Of a stretch of DNA of 6,522 bases, positions 1-5,904 are shown one piece after another; positions within the stretch are counted from its first letter, which is position 1, and each line of letters begins with the position of its first letter. Where the stretch lies: contig CALVRK010000060.1 in assembly GCA_944358565.1 (NCBI GenBank), forward strand, positions 1-6,522. The letters run 5' to 3'. The DNA is from an uncultured Bacilli bacterium (lineage in GTDB: Bacteria; Bacillota_I; Bacilli_A; RF39; UBA660). Made by a program: the position numbers and the translations under genes. The notes below the pieces were generated by a model. The model saw only the letters and a program-made list of their open reading frames with translations. It was not told where the DNA came from and did not search any database.

Positions 1-648
1 AAAGTAGATGCGATTGATTATAAATATTTTGTGGAACCTAATATTCCAAAGTTTAAAATTTCTAAAGAGTGGTTAGAAGAAATTAGAAAGAGTATTCCAA
101 GGCTTGCTTTTGAAAGAAAAGAAGAGTATATAAATGAATATGGTGTTTCTGAATATGATGCTAATATTTTAGTTAAAGAAAAACCAGTAGCTGAGTTTTT
201 TGAAAAAACGATTAGTTTAGGAGCAAATCCTAAAAGTGCGTCTAACTGGATTACGACTAATTTACTAGGTAATTTAAATAAAATGGAATTAACGATTGAT
301 GAAGCAAAACTTACACCTGAACATTTAGCAGAGCTTATTAAAATGGTTGAAGATAAAGAAATTTCTTCTCAGCAAGCTAAAGGCGTATTTACGGAAGGTT
401 TGGAAACTGGTAAATCTCCTCATGATATTGCAGCAGAAAAAGGTTTAAAACAAATTACTGATGAAGGTGAGATTGTTAAAATAGCTAATGAGGTTTTGGA
501 TGAAAACCCTGATGTTATAAAACAATATAAAAATGGTAAAACTAATATGGTAAACTATTTAGTTGGACAGGTTATGAAAAAAACAGGTGGTAAAGCTAAC
601 CCTAGTTTAGCTAGAGATGTTATGGCAAGTGAAATAGAAAAGAGGTAA
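1..648 (+). CDS. gatB: Asp-tRNA(Asn)/Glu-tRNA(Gln) amidotransferase subunit B, 3' part
   Basis: GatB is the tRNA-binding and kinase-like subunit of GatCAB, the cytoplasmic enzyme that amidates Asp-tRNA(Asn) and/or Glu-tRNA(Gln). The reading frame is open from base 1 and gives 215 residues, against about 475 in a complete GatB, so the N-terminal catalytic half lies left of the window. The GTG at 31 is not a start: the frame reads DYKYFVEPNIP across it, matching the conserved DYRYFPEPDLP segment of GatB. The rest is the helical middle and the C-terminal YqeY-like tail domain, ending in the typical GQVMKKTGGKANPSLARD segment. The stop is four bases before aspS, so the two are almost certainly co-transcribed; gatC and gatA are expected upstream. 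Identification is from family knowledge and is firm. Confidence 0.95.
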   Translation, partial: KVDAIDYKYFVEPNIPKFKISKEWLEEIRKSIPRLAFERKEEYINEYGVSEYDANILVKEKPVAEFFEKTISLGANPKSASNWITTNLLGNLNKMELTIDEAKLTPEHLAELIKMVEDKEISSQQAKGVFTEGLETGKSPHDIAAEKGLKQITDEGEIVKIANEVLDENPDVIKQYKNGKTNMVNYLVGQVMKKTGGKANPSLARDVMASEIEKR

Positions 649-652
649 GGCA

Positions 653-2392
653 ATGAAATATAGAACACAATATATTAATGAGCTAACTGAGAAAAGTATT
701 GGTAAAGAGATTAAAGCTTGCGGTTTTGTCGAAAACATTCGCGATCATGGGGGAGTTATCTTTGTCGATGTTCGCGATGAAACAGGTGTTTTACAAATTG
801 TAAGTAACGATGATAGTATATTTAACGGTTTAACTAAAGAATCAGCTGTAACTTTAACTGGTACTGTAAGAATGAGGGATGAAGAAAATTTTAATCCAAA
901 AATTAGTACAGGAACAATTGAAGTTTTAGTTAGTGATTTTGAAGTTTTAGGAAAAGCTAAAAATGAATTACCTTTTGAGGTTATTACTTCTACTAATGTT
1001 AATGAAGAAGTTAGATTAAAATATAGATATTTAGATTTAAGAAATCCGAAAGTTCATGAAAATATTTTATTTAGAAGTAAAGTTATTAAATATTTAAGAG
1101 ATGTTATGGAAGAAAAAGGATTTGTAGAAATTCAAACCCCTATTTTAACAGCTTCATCTCCTGAAGGAGCTAGAGATTATTTAGTGCCTTCCCGTAAATA
1201 TAAAGGAAAATTTTATGCTTTACCACAAGCACCTCAACAATTTAAACAATTACTTATGGTAGCTGGTTTTGATAAATATTATCAAATTGCTCCTTGTTTT
1301 AGAGATGAGGATGCACGTGCGGATAGATCACCTGGTGAGTTTTATCAATTAGATATGGAAATGGCTTTTGCTCAAGCTGAAGATGTTTATGAAGTAGCTG
1401 AAGATGTAATGTATAAAACATTTACTAAATTTTCAGACAAAAAAGTTTCACCAAAGCCTTTTAGAAGAATTACTTATAAAGAAGCTATGGCTAAATATGG
1501 TACAGATAAACCAGATTTAAGAAATCCTTTAGAGATAATTGATTTAACTGATGTATTTAAAAATACAACATTTAAACCATTTTCTGGTTCTATTGTTAGA
1601 GGTATTGCTGTAGAAGATATAGCTAGTAAATCTAATTCTTGGTTTAATGAACTTGTTGATTATGCGAAGAAAATAGGTATGCCTGGAATTGGTTATATAA
1701 GTGTACTTGATGACATGACATTTAAAGGTCCAATTGATAAATTTTTATCTGACGAGGAGAGAAAAGAATTAATTGAAAAAGCTAATCTAAAAAAAGGATC
1801 AGTTTTATTCTTTATTGCTGATAAGCATGAACTTACGGCAAGTACGCAAGCCGGTTTAATTAGAACAGCTTTAGCTGAGAGATTAGATTTAATTGATAAA
1901 GATAGATTTGAATTTTGTTTTATTGTCGATTTTCCAATGTATGAATATAGCGAAGAAGATGGAAGATACATCTTTACCCATAATCCATTTAGTATGCCAC
2001 AAGGTGGAATGGATGCTTTGCTTAATCAAAAAACAGAAGATATTTTAGCATATCAATACGATATTGTATGTAATGGTGTGGAACTTTCTTCTGGTGCTGT
2101 TCGTAATCATGATGTTGAGATTATGGAAAAAGCATTTGAGATTGCCGGATATACTAAAGAAGAGTTAGAAAATAGATTTAAATCACTTTATACAGCGTTT
2201 CATTATGGCGCACCTCCTCATGCTGGAATTGCTCCGGGAATAGATAGAATGATAATGCTTTTAAAGGATGAACCTAATATTCGTGAAGTTATTGCATTTC
2301 CACTTAATAGTAATGCTCAAGATATGATGATGGGTGCACCATCAGAAGTAACCGAAAAGCAATTAAGAGAAATTCATATTAAGATTAGATAA
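653..2392 (+). CDS. aspS: Aspartyl-tRNA synthetase, probably non-discriminating
   Basis: This cytoplasmic class II synthetase charges tRNA(Asp), and tRNA(Asn) if non-discriminating. Its 579 residues match the bacterial-type length (about 590). Visible in order: an N-terminal OB-fold anticodon domain (about 1-105, with VDVRDETGVLQIV); the start of the catalytic core; the aspartate/ATP region with QAPQQFKQLL; motif 2 with FRDED at 216-220; a bacterial GAD insertion domain at roughly 310-415; and motif 3 GIDR at 529-532 inside APPHAGIAPGIDRMIML. His32, in RDHGGVIF, is where discriminating E. coli AspRS has Leu30 and non-discriminating Pseudomonas aeruginosa AspRS has His31. The second known determinant reads Glu here (RDEEN) rather than Gly or Lys. 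The ATG at 653 follows AAGAGG by seven bases. It sits four bases after gatB, which fits a two-step Asp-to-Asn route. A terminator follows at once. Confidence 0.97.
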   Translation: MKYRTQYINELTEKSIGKEIKACGFVENIRDHGGVIFVDVRDETGVLQIVSNDDSIFNGLTKESAVTLTGTVRMRDEENFNPKISTGTIEVLVSDFEVLGKAKNELPFEVITSTNVNEEVRLKYRYLDLRNPKVHENILFRSKVIKYLRDVMEEKGFVEIQTPILTASSPEGARDYLVPSRKYKGKFYALPQAPQQFKQLLMVAGFDKYYQIAPCFRDEDARADRSPGEFYQLDMEMAFAQAEDVYEVAEDVMYKTFTKFSDKKVSPKPFRRITYKEAMAKYGTDKPDLRNPLEIIDLTDVFKNTTFKPFSGSIVRGIAVEDIASKSNSWFNELVDYAKKIGMPGIGYISVLDDMTFKGPIDKFLSDEERKELIEKANLKKGSVLFFIADKHELTASTQAGLIRTALAERLDLIDKDRFEFCFIVDFPMYEYSEEDGRYIFTHNPFSMPQGGMDALLNQKTEDILAYQYDIVCNGVELSSGAVRNHDVEIMEKAFEIAGYTKEELENRFKSLYTAFHYGAPPHAGIAPGIDRMIMLLKDEPNIREVIAFPLNSNAQDMMMGAPSEVTEKQLREIHIKIR

Positions 2393-2418
2393 GAGATACT
2401 TTTTAGTATTTCTTTTTT
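2391..2418 (+). terminator. Intrinsic terminator of gatB-aspS
   Basis: GAGATACT (2393-2400) pairs with AGTATTTC (2405-2412) around a TTTT loop. The stem is eight base pairs with one G-U, followed by six T. The flanking AA of the aspS stop codon can add two more A-U pairs with the T-tail. It closes the gatB-aspS transcript. Confidence 0.8.
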
Positions 2419-2472
2419 GATATATTTGTGATATATTTATTTTGATAATGATTGTATAGTAGAGGTGTTATA

Positions 2473-3177
2473 ATGAATAAATCACAAACTTTTAAAGAAG
2501 TATCTGAAGAAATTGTTTCTATTTATGGAAAACTTATTAAGCAAAATACAAAATCTAATTTTATTGATTGTGCGAAGGAATTGGAGACTGAATTTGATAA
2601 GATATACGAAGTTTTTGATGTGGATTCGGATAATATAAATAAATTTTCTGAGATTAATAAAAAGATTGAAAATATATATCAATATGTGTTACAAGGTGAC
2701 GAAAATATTGACTGTTATACAGCTGTTAATTTGGCTTTACGTCAGTACTTAGTAAATTTGGAAAATATTGCAGAAGAATATAGAAAAAGAGATGATAGAG
2801 ATAAGTGTATTGAAATTTTTAAGCGGGCTTTGCAAATAGTTGATTTGATTTTAGAAAATGGTAGGTTATTATATCCTGTTGAGTTTATGCGGGTGAAGAA
2901 ATACTATAAAAGAAAAATTAAAAATCCTGACTATACTTTTTCTACAAAGAAGGAATCATATTTTTTTAGTTTTTTAAAAAAGCATTTTTGGAAAATAGTT
3001 TTGTCAGTGGTTGTTGTTTGTACTATTTTGAGTGGTTCTGTTGATGATGGAAATGATGGAAAGACACATTGGAATGATTTAACTGATGATGAGAAAGCTT
3101 GGTATGAAAGAAATTACGGCGATGGAAAGTCAGAAGAGTATAATCAGGCTATTGAAGATTATAAAAGTGGTTATTAA
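2473..3177 (+). CDS. Single-pass membrane protein of unknown function
   Basis: I do not recognise this 234-residue protein. Residues 1-155 are mostly charged, amphipathic helix with no obvious enzyme motif; the stretch around 84-130 could be a TPR-like helical hairpin, though this is only an impression. A basic run (KKHFWK, 169-174) leads into one hydrophobic segment at about 172-189, followed by an acidic Asp/Gly linker. By the positive-inside rule the large N-terminal part is cytoplasmic and about 45 C-terminal residues are outside. The tail (200-234) is compact and aromatic, with W200, LTDDEKAWY, the NYGDGK turn and a closing Tyr-rich helix, and looks like a small defined module. The ATG at 2473 is chosen because AGAGGTG (2461-2467) lies five bases before it; the in-frame TTG at 2452 lies upstream of that site. 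There is no convincing promoter: GATAAT at 2444 lacks a well-spaced -35. Confidence 0.85.
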   Translation: MNKSQTFKEVSEEIVSIYGKLIKQNTKSNFIDCAKELETEFDKIYEVFDVDSDNINKFSEINKKIENIYQYVLQGDENIDCYTAVNLALRQYLVNLENIAEEYRKRDDRDKCIEIFKRALQIVDLILENGRLLYPVEFMRVKKYYKRKIKNPDYTFSTKKESYFFSFLKKHFWKIVLSVVVVCTILSGSVDDGNDGKTHWNDLTDDEKAWYERNYGDGKSEEYNQAIEDYKSGY

Positions 3178-3230
3178 AAAATGTTATTTATTAAGTATTT
3201 TTATTTGATTATTGCTCATAATAAAATTAG

Positions 3231-3237
3231 AAAGGAG
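3231..3237 (+). promoter_or_regulatory. Strong ribosome binding site of the 42-aa small ORF
   Basis: AAAGGAG lies eight bases before the ATG at 3246. It is among the best Shine-Dalgarno matches in the window and is the main reason to accept the small reading frame that follows. Confidence 0.75.
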
Positions 3238-3245
3238 TAATATTC

Positions 3246-3374
3246 ATGAGCTGTAAAAATAAAAAGAATAACAAAAAAAATAACAATAAAACAAATAGTC
3301 TTTTAGTTGAGACAGTGAAAAAAGAAGCGGCTACTCCCGCACACATTCAAGATAATAATAAACAAGATATGTAA
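3246..3374 (+). CDS. Small Lys/Asn-rich protein, 42 aa, unknown function
   Basis: This reading frame encodes a 42-residue peptide. Residues 4-17 are almost only Lys and Asn (KNKKNNKKNNNK), then comes a short amphipathic stretch (SLLVETVKKEAATPAHI, 18-34) and a polar tail ending in Met42. There is no membrane segment or signal peptide, one Cys at position 3, and a net positive charge, so it should be a soluble, largely disordered peptide. Support for its being real: a strong AAAGGAG at ideal spacing, the CCC/GCG/GCA codons in the middle which look unlike random AT-rich DNA, and an intrinsic terminator whose stem begins at the stop codon itself. It lies 68 bases after the 234-aa membrane protein gene and may be its downstream operon partner. 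I know no family for it. Low sequence complexity could also make it a chance ORF. Confidence 0.65.
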   Translation: MSCKNKKNNKKNNNKTNSLLVETVKKEAATPAHIQDNNKQDM

Positions 3375-3401
3375 AACTCATTTTTTTGAGTTTTTTCTTT
3401 T
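3373..3401 (+). terminator. Intrinsic terminator after the small ORF
   Basis: AAAACTCA (3373-3380) pairs perfectly with TGAGTTTT (3387-3394) around a TTTTTT loop, followed by a TTCTTTT tail. The first two stem bases are the last two of the TAA stop codon, so coding and termination are directly fused. Confidence 0.85.
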
Positions 3402-3417
3402 AAGTTTAAAAATATTT

Positions 3418-3426
3418 TGATATAAT
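3418..3426 (+). promoter_or_regulatory. Extended -10 promoter of the 113-aa membrane protein gene
   Basis: TGATATAAT matches the extended -10 consensus TGnTATAAT exactly. The -35 position 17 bases upstream (TTTTAA, 3398-3403) is weak, as is usual for extended -10 promoters. Transcription would begin near 3433, ahead of the AAAGAGGTG ribosome site at 3441. It lies just after the preceding terminator, which suits a new transcription unit. Confidence 0.6.
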
Positions 3427-3457
3427 ATTTTCGGTGTTTTAAAGAGGTGTGGTTGTA

Positions 3458-3799
3458 ATGAAGGAACAGACTAGAAGATATATTTTAGAGAGTCTAGAGG
3501 TTATTGATGATAAAATAGATAAAAAAGAGGATAATGTTCGTGGTGGACTTTATATGTTTGGAGTTGGTATGGCTGGTATGGTTTATGGTATTTTGACTAA
3601 ATCAGATAGTAGTTTAATGAGTGGAATGCTTTTAAGCGGTGGTAGTTTAATTTTTAGAGCGATTAATAGGATATCTTTAGAAAGTTTAAGGGTTGAACAA
3701 TATTCTTATAGATATGCTTTAAAACATGATAATGTTAATGAATATCATTCTGAAAGCAATGATAGTAATCATTATAGAGGAAAACATTTTAAAAGATAA
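3458..3799 (+). CDS. Small two-helix membrane protein of unknown function
   Basis: I do not recognise this 113-residue protein. Residues 1-27 form a charged helix (LESLEVIDDKIDKKED). Two Gly-rich hydrophobic stretches follow, at about 29-46 (GGLYMFGVGMAGMVYGIL) and 53-69, joined by a short KSDSS turn; this suggests a membrane hairpin with both ends on the same side, probably the cytoplasm. The closely spaced glycines would allow tight helix packing. The C-terminal part is polar, with a Ser/Asn/His-rich tail containing His90, 97, 105 and 110 and a basic end (RGKHFKR). The ATG at 3458 follows AAAGAGGTG (3441-3449) by eight bases; the in-frame GTG at 3449 overlaps that site and is rejected as the start. 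It has its own extended -10 promoter and no terminator before tRNA-Ser, so read-through into the tRNA is likely. Confidence 0.85.
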   Translation: MKEQTRRYILESLEVIDDKIDKKEDNVRGGLYMFGVGMAGMVYGILTKSDSSLMSGMLLSGGSLIFRAINRISLESLRVEQYSYRYALKHDNVNEYHSESNDSNHYRGKHFKR

Positions 3800-3802
3800 T
3801 GA

Positions 3803-3831
3803 TTGACATATTGGACTATTTAAGGTAAAAT
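3803..3831 (+). promoter_or_regulatory. Promoter of tRNA-Ser
   Basis: A perfect -35 TTGACA (3803-3808) is separated by 17 bases from the -10 TAAAAT (3826-3831). Start of transcription is expected near 3838, about 12 bases before the mature tRNA 5' end. Confidence 0.85.
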
Positions 3832-3849
3832 TATAAACGTAGTCTTATT

Positions 3850-3940
3850 GGAGTAGTACTCAAGAGGCTGAAGAGGCGCCCCTGCTAAGGGTGTAGGTCG
3901 GGTAACCGGCGCGAGGGTTCAAATCCCTCCTGCTCCGCCA
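3850..3940 (+). tRNA. tRNA-Ser, anticodon GCU
   Basis: A full class II tRNA fold is visible. The acceptor GGAGTAG pairs with CTGCTCC (one G-U). The anticodon stem CGCCC/GGGTG encloses the loop CTGCTAA, with anticodon GCT at 3884-3886, reading AGC and AGU. A long variable arm follows, as serine tRNAs require. The T arm is GAGGG-TTCAAAT-CCCTC. The discriminator is G and the CCA end is encoded in the DNA. It is 91 bases long, normal for tRNA-Ser. It has its own consensus promoter and terminator and is the only tRNA in the window. Confidence 0.97.
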
Positions 3941-3951
3941 TTATGATTATT

Positions 3952-3983
3952 AACTTACTTAATTTATTTTAAGTAAGTTTTTT
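3952..3983 (+). terminator. Intrinsic terminator after tRNA-Ser
   Basis: AACTTACTTAA (3952-3962) pairs over 11 perfect base pairs with TTAAGTAAGTT (3969-3979) around a six-base loop, followed by TTTT. It sits 11 bases after the tRNA CCA and just before the next promoter. Confidence 0.88.
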
Positions 3984-3984
3984 G

Positions 3985-4013
3985 TTGACAAATTTATAAT
4001 TTTATTGTATTAT
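3985..4013 (+). promoter_or_regulatory. Promoter of the GntR-ABC transporter operon
   Basis: The -35 TTGACA (3985-3990) and the -10 TATTAT (4008-4013) have exact 17-base spacing. The -35 begins two bases after the T-tail of the tRNA terminator. Start of transcription would be near 4020, inside the candidate operator. Confidence 0.85.
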
Positions 4014-4025
4014 TGTGTTAGCACA
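4014..4025. promoter_or_regulatory. Candidate operator of the GntR repressor
   Basis: TGTGTTAGCACA is a 12-base inverted repeat in which only the T/G pair next to the centre is mismatched. It abuts the -10 and covers the predicted transcription start, a position where a bound repressor would block initiation. YtrA-type regulators usually control their own operon, so this is the natural place for a site. That it is the actual binding site is inference. Confidence 0.45.
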
Positions 4026-4027
4026 GT

Positions 4028-4035
4028 GAGGTGAT
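4028..4035 (+). promoter_or_regulatory. Ribosome binding site that decides the TTG start of the GntR gene
   Basis: GAGGTGAT is a near-complete match to the 16S rRNA 3' end. Its GAGG core lies seven bases before the TTG at 4039, which therefore is the start despite being a weak codon. Confidence 0.8.
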
Positions 4036-4038
4036 TGA

Positions 4039-4389
4039 TTGAGATTTAATAATGAGATACCAATTTATTTACAGTTATTTCAAAAGTTAGCTTTAGATAT
4101 TGTTACTGGTAAGTATTTATCTGGAGAGAAGATTCCATCAGTCAGAGAATTATCTAACATGTATAAAGTTAATCCGAATACAGTTCAAAAGGCTTTGAGT
4201 GAACTAGAAGAGGTTAAACTTATTTATACAGAAAGAACTAATGGAAAATTTGTGACTGAAAATAAAAAAATAATTAAAGATTATTTGAAAAGTTTAGCCA
4301 AAGAAAAAACTATAATTTATATAAATGATATGAAAGATTTAGGTTATAGTTTAAAAGAAATTATGGAAATGATAGAAAGGAATGAATAA
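4039..4389 (+). CDS. GntR-family transcriptional repressor, YtrA type
   Basis: This is a 116-residue cytoplasmic DNA-binding regulator. Residues 1-75 form the GntR winged helix: the opening RFNNEIPIYLQL is the usual start of the family, the helix-turn-helix lies at about 33-53 (PSVRELSNMYKV...NTVQKAL), and the wing ends at GKFVTE (69-74). Only about 40 residues follow, two short helices for dimerisation; the short tail without a ligand domain is the mark of the YtrA subfamily. The TTG start is supported by the strong ribosome site and by the conserved N-terminus. It is the first gene of an operon with an ABC ATPase, overlapping it by eight bases, which is the classic YtrA arrangement. It probably represses its own operon through the inverted repeat at 4014. 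The signal that relieves repression cannot be read from the sequence; cell-wall-active compounds induce some relatives. Confidence 0.92.
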   Translation: MRFNNEIPIYLQLFQKLALDIVTGKYLSGEKIPSVRELSNMYKVNPNTVQKALSELEEVKLIYTERTNGKFVTENKKIIKDYLKSLAKEKTIIYINDMKDLGYSLKEIMEMIERNE

Positions 4390-5083
4390 TTTGTTATTAG
4401 AGTGCAGGAATGTTTGTAAAAATTATGGAAAAAGGGAAGTTTTAAAAGACGTTAATATAAGTTTACCTAGTGGTAAGATTGTTGGATTACTTGGTAAAAA
4501 TGGTAGTGGTAAAACGACATTAATTAAAGCTATTAATGGACTTTTGTCTTTAGATAAAGGTGAAATATTAGTTGATGGTCATAAAATTGGTGTAGATTCT
4601 AAAAAGGTAATTTCTTATTTGCCAGAGAGAACTTATTTAAATATGCATAAAACAGTCAAAGATATAATTGAATATTTTAGTGATTTTTATGAAGATTTTG
4701 ATAAAGATAAAGCTTATAAGTTACTTAGTAATTTAAAGATTCAAGCTGCTGATAAATTATCAATAATGTCTAAAGGAATGAAGGAAAAGGTTCAATTAGT
4801 ATTAGTTATGAGTAGAAAGGCTAAACTATATATTTTAGATGAACCGATGGGTGGTGTTGATCCGGCAACTCGTGATTATATTTTAGATACTATTTTAAGT
4901 AATTTTGATGAAGGTTCGACAATACTTATGTCAACACATTTAATTAGTGACATTGAAAGAGTATTAGATGAAGTTATTTTTATCGATGATGGTAAGATTA
5001 TAAAAAGTGAAAGTGCGGATAAAATGCGCAAGGAAAGTGGTAAATCAATTGATGAGGTATTTAGGGAGGAATTTAGATGTTAG
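4382..5083 (+). CDS. ABC transporter ATP-binding protein
   Basis: This 233-residue nucleotide-binding subunit drives the membrane protein encoded next. Visible: an aromatic Tyr15 before the Walker A GKNGSGKTT (38-46); YLPE at 79-82, where Glu82 takes the usual Q-loop place; a divergent signature MSKGM (129-133) in place of LSGGQ; Walker B LYILDEP (149-155) with catalytic Glu154; D-loop GGVD (157-160); and switch His186. The YLPE and SKGM variants are usual for the drug/antibiotic and YtrB-like exporter ATPases. It overlaps the GntR gene by eight bases and the permease by seven, so translation is probably coupled. The start is uncertain: the ATG at 4382 directly follows AAAGGA with no spacer, while the in-frame TTG at 4391 has nine bases of spacing and would shorten the protein by three residues. 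The substrate is unknown. Confidence 0.93.
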   Translation: MNNLLLECRNVCKNYGKREVLKDVNISLPSGKIVGLLGKNGSGKTTLIKAINGLLSLDKGEILVDGHKIGVDSKKVISYLPERTYLNMHKTVKDIIEYFSDFYEDFDKDKAYKLLSNLKIQAADKLSIMSKGMKEKVQLVLVMSRKAKLYILDEPMGGVDPATRDYILDTILSNFDEGSTILMSTHLISDIERVLDEVIFIDDGKIIKSESADKMRKESGKSIDEVFREEFRC

Positions 5084-5859
5084 GTCAAGTTTTAAAGTAT
5101 GATTTGAAAGCAGTATGTAGATATTTAATTCCACTTTATGCAGTGTTATTAGGTCTTGGGGTAATGGTAAGATTGCTTGGATTTTTTGATAATATTTCGA
5201 TTATTGCTATTATATGTGGTTTAATGGTTGTGGCTTTAGTATTAGTATCTGTTTTTTCTTTTGTATTAACAGGAATATTTTCGGTTAAACATTATTTAGA
5301 AAATTTATTTAAAGATGAAGGTTATTTAACACATACACTGCCAGTAAAAAAAGAAACTTTATTAGTTTCTAAAGTTTTAGTTTCACTTATTACACTTATT
5401 TTAACAGCTTTGGTTTTATTTATTAGTTTATTAATTGCATTTTATCAAGAAGGGTTATTTAGCGAAGTTATAAAAGTACTTGGTTTATCAATTTATGGAA
5501 TGAAGGTTTATGAATTTTTACTATTTATGATATTTTATAGTATTATTGGTTATTTGACTACGATTTTAATGGTTTATGCGGCTATTAGTGTTGGTTATAG
5601 TAAAAGTTCAAACAAACTAGTTAGTTCAGTAGTATGCGCTTTAATATTTTATTTCGCAATGGAAATTATTTACTTTGGTGTGCTTAGTGTGATTGTTCTT
5701 ATTGATCCAGCATTTATATCTGATTTAGATAATGAGGTATTTATGATGAAGGATTTAATTAGTTTCTTTACAATTTTTATGGTGTTTACAGCTTGTATAG
5801 GCGGGGTTTATTACTACATAAGTTATAGATATATGAACAAAAAACTCAATTTGGAATAA
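5077..5859 (+). CDS. ABC-2-like transporter permease
   Basis: This 260-residue integral membrane protein shows about six hydrophobic segments, near 17-35, 40-64, 95-122, 145-170, 181-208 and 226-248, without a signal peptide. The opening MLGQVLKYDLKA and the loop KDEGYLTHTLPVKKETLLVSK (79-99) between the second and third segments are typical of Bacillota ABC-2-type permeases found beside YtrA-type regulators. The loop is probably the cytoplasmic contact with the ATPase. ATG 5077 follows GGGAGGA (5064-5070) by six bases and lies within the end of the ATPase gene. With one ATPase and one permease, the working transporter would probably be a 2+2 complex, exporting an unidentified substrate such as a peptide or antibiotic. 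A terminator overlaps its final codons, making it the last gene of the operon. Confidence 0.9.
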   Translation: MLGQVLKYDLKAVCRYLIPLYAVLLGLGVMVRLLGFFDNISIIAIICGLMVVALVLVSVFSFVLTGIFSVKHYLENLFKDEGYLTHTLPVKKETLLVSKVLVSLITLILTALVLFISLLIAFYQEGLFSEVIKVLGLSIYGMKVYEFLLFMIFYSIIGYLTTILMVYAAISVGYSKSSNKLVSSVVCALIFYFAMEIIYFGVLSVIVLIDPAFISDLDNEVFMMKDLISFFTIFMVFTACIGGVYYYISYRYMNKKLNLE

Positions 5860-5872
5860 AATTGAGCTTTTT
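5845..5872 (+). terminator. Intrinsic terminator of the GntR-ABC operon
   Basis: CTCAATTT (5845-5852) pairs perfectly with AAATTGAG (5859-5866) around the loop GGAATA, followed by CTTTTT. The 5' arm lies inside the last permease codons and the stop codon runs from the loop into the 3' arm. Confidence 0.85.
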
Positions 5873-5904
5873 AATTAAGTTTAAACTTTTAACTTTTAAT
5901 ATCA

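Noticed and set aside
31..648. A 205-aa gene starting at GTG 31
   Set aside because: The frame is open to base 1 and the residues before GTG continue the conserved GatB segment, so this is the 3' part of gatB and not a separate gene.
1693..1971. Minus-strand ORF of 92 codons
   Set aside because: It lies wholly inside aspS, has a Ser/Leu-rich low-complexity product typical of antisense shadow frames, and shows no ribosome site or promoter.
2482..2682. Minus-strand ORF of 66 codons
   Set aside because: It is the reverse of the helical coding region of the 234-aa protein; its Phe/Ile/Asn-rich product is a composition artefact.
3177..3202. Possible hairpin terminator after the 234-aa protein gene
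   Set aside because: AAAAATGTT can pair with AGTATTTTT, but with two adjacent G-U pairs, almost all A-U and no T-tail beyond the stem. It is too weak to call, so the small ORF may share the transcript.
3241..3374. A toxin-antitoxin or bacteriocin precursor reading of the 42-aa peptide
   Set aside because: It has no membrane segment, double-glycine leader, Cys pattern or adjacent processing gene, so nothing supports those roles beyond small size and charge.
2444..3805. Direct repeat GATAATGATTG at 2444 and 3795
   Set aside because: An 11-base match is expected many times by chance in 6.5 kb of DNA this AT-rich, and the two contexts differ.
4766..4783. Divergent ABC signature and Q-loop Glu as signs of an inactive ATPase
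   Set aside because: Walker A, Walker B Glu, D-loop and switch His are intact, and the YLPE and SKGM variants are normal in this exporter subfamily.
3400..5885. Shared TTAAGTTTAAA upstream of TATAAT at 3400 and 5875
   Set aside because: The distances to the TATAAT box differ (21 and 30 bases) and such AT-rich 11-mers recur by chance; no regulon can be inferred.
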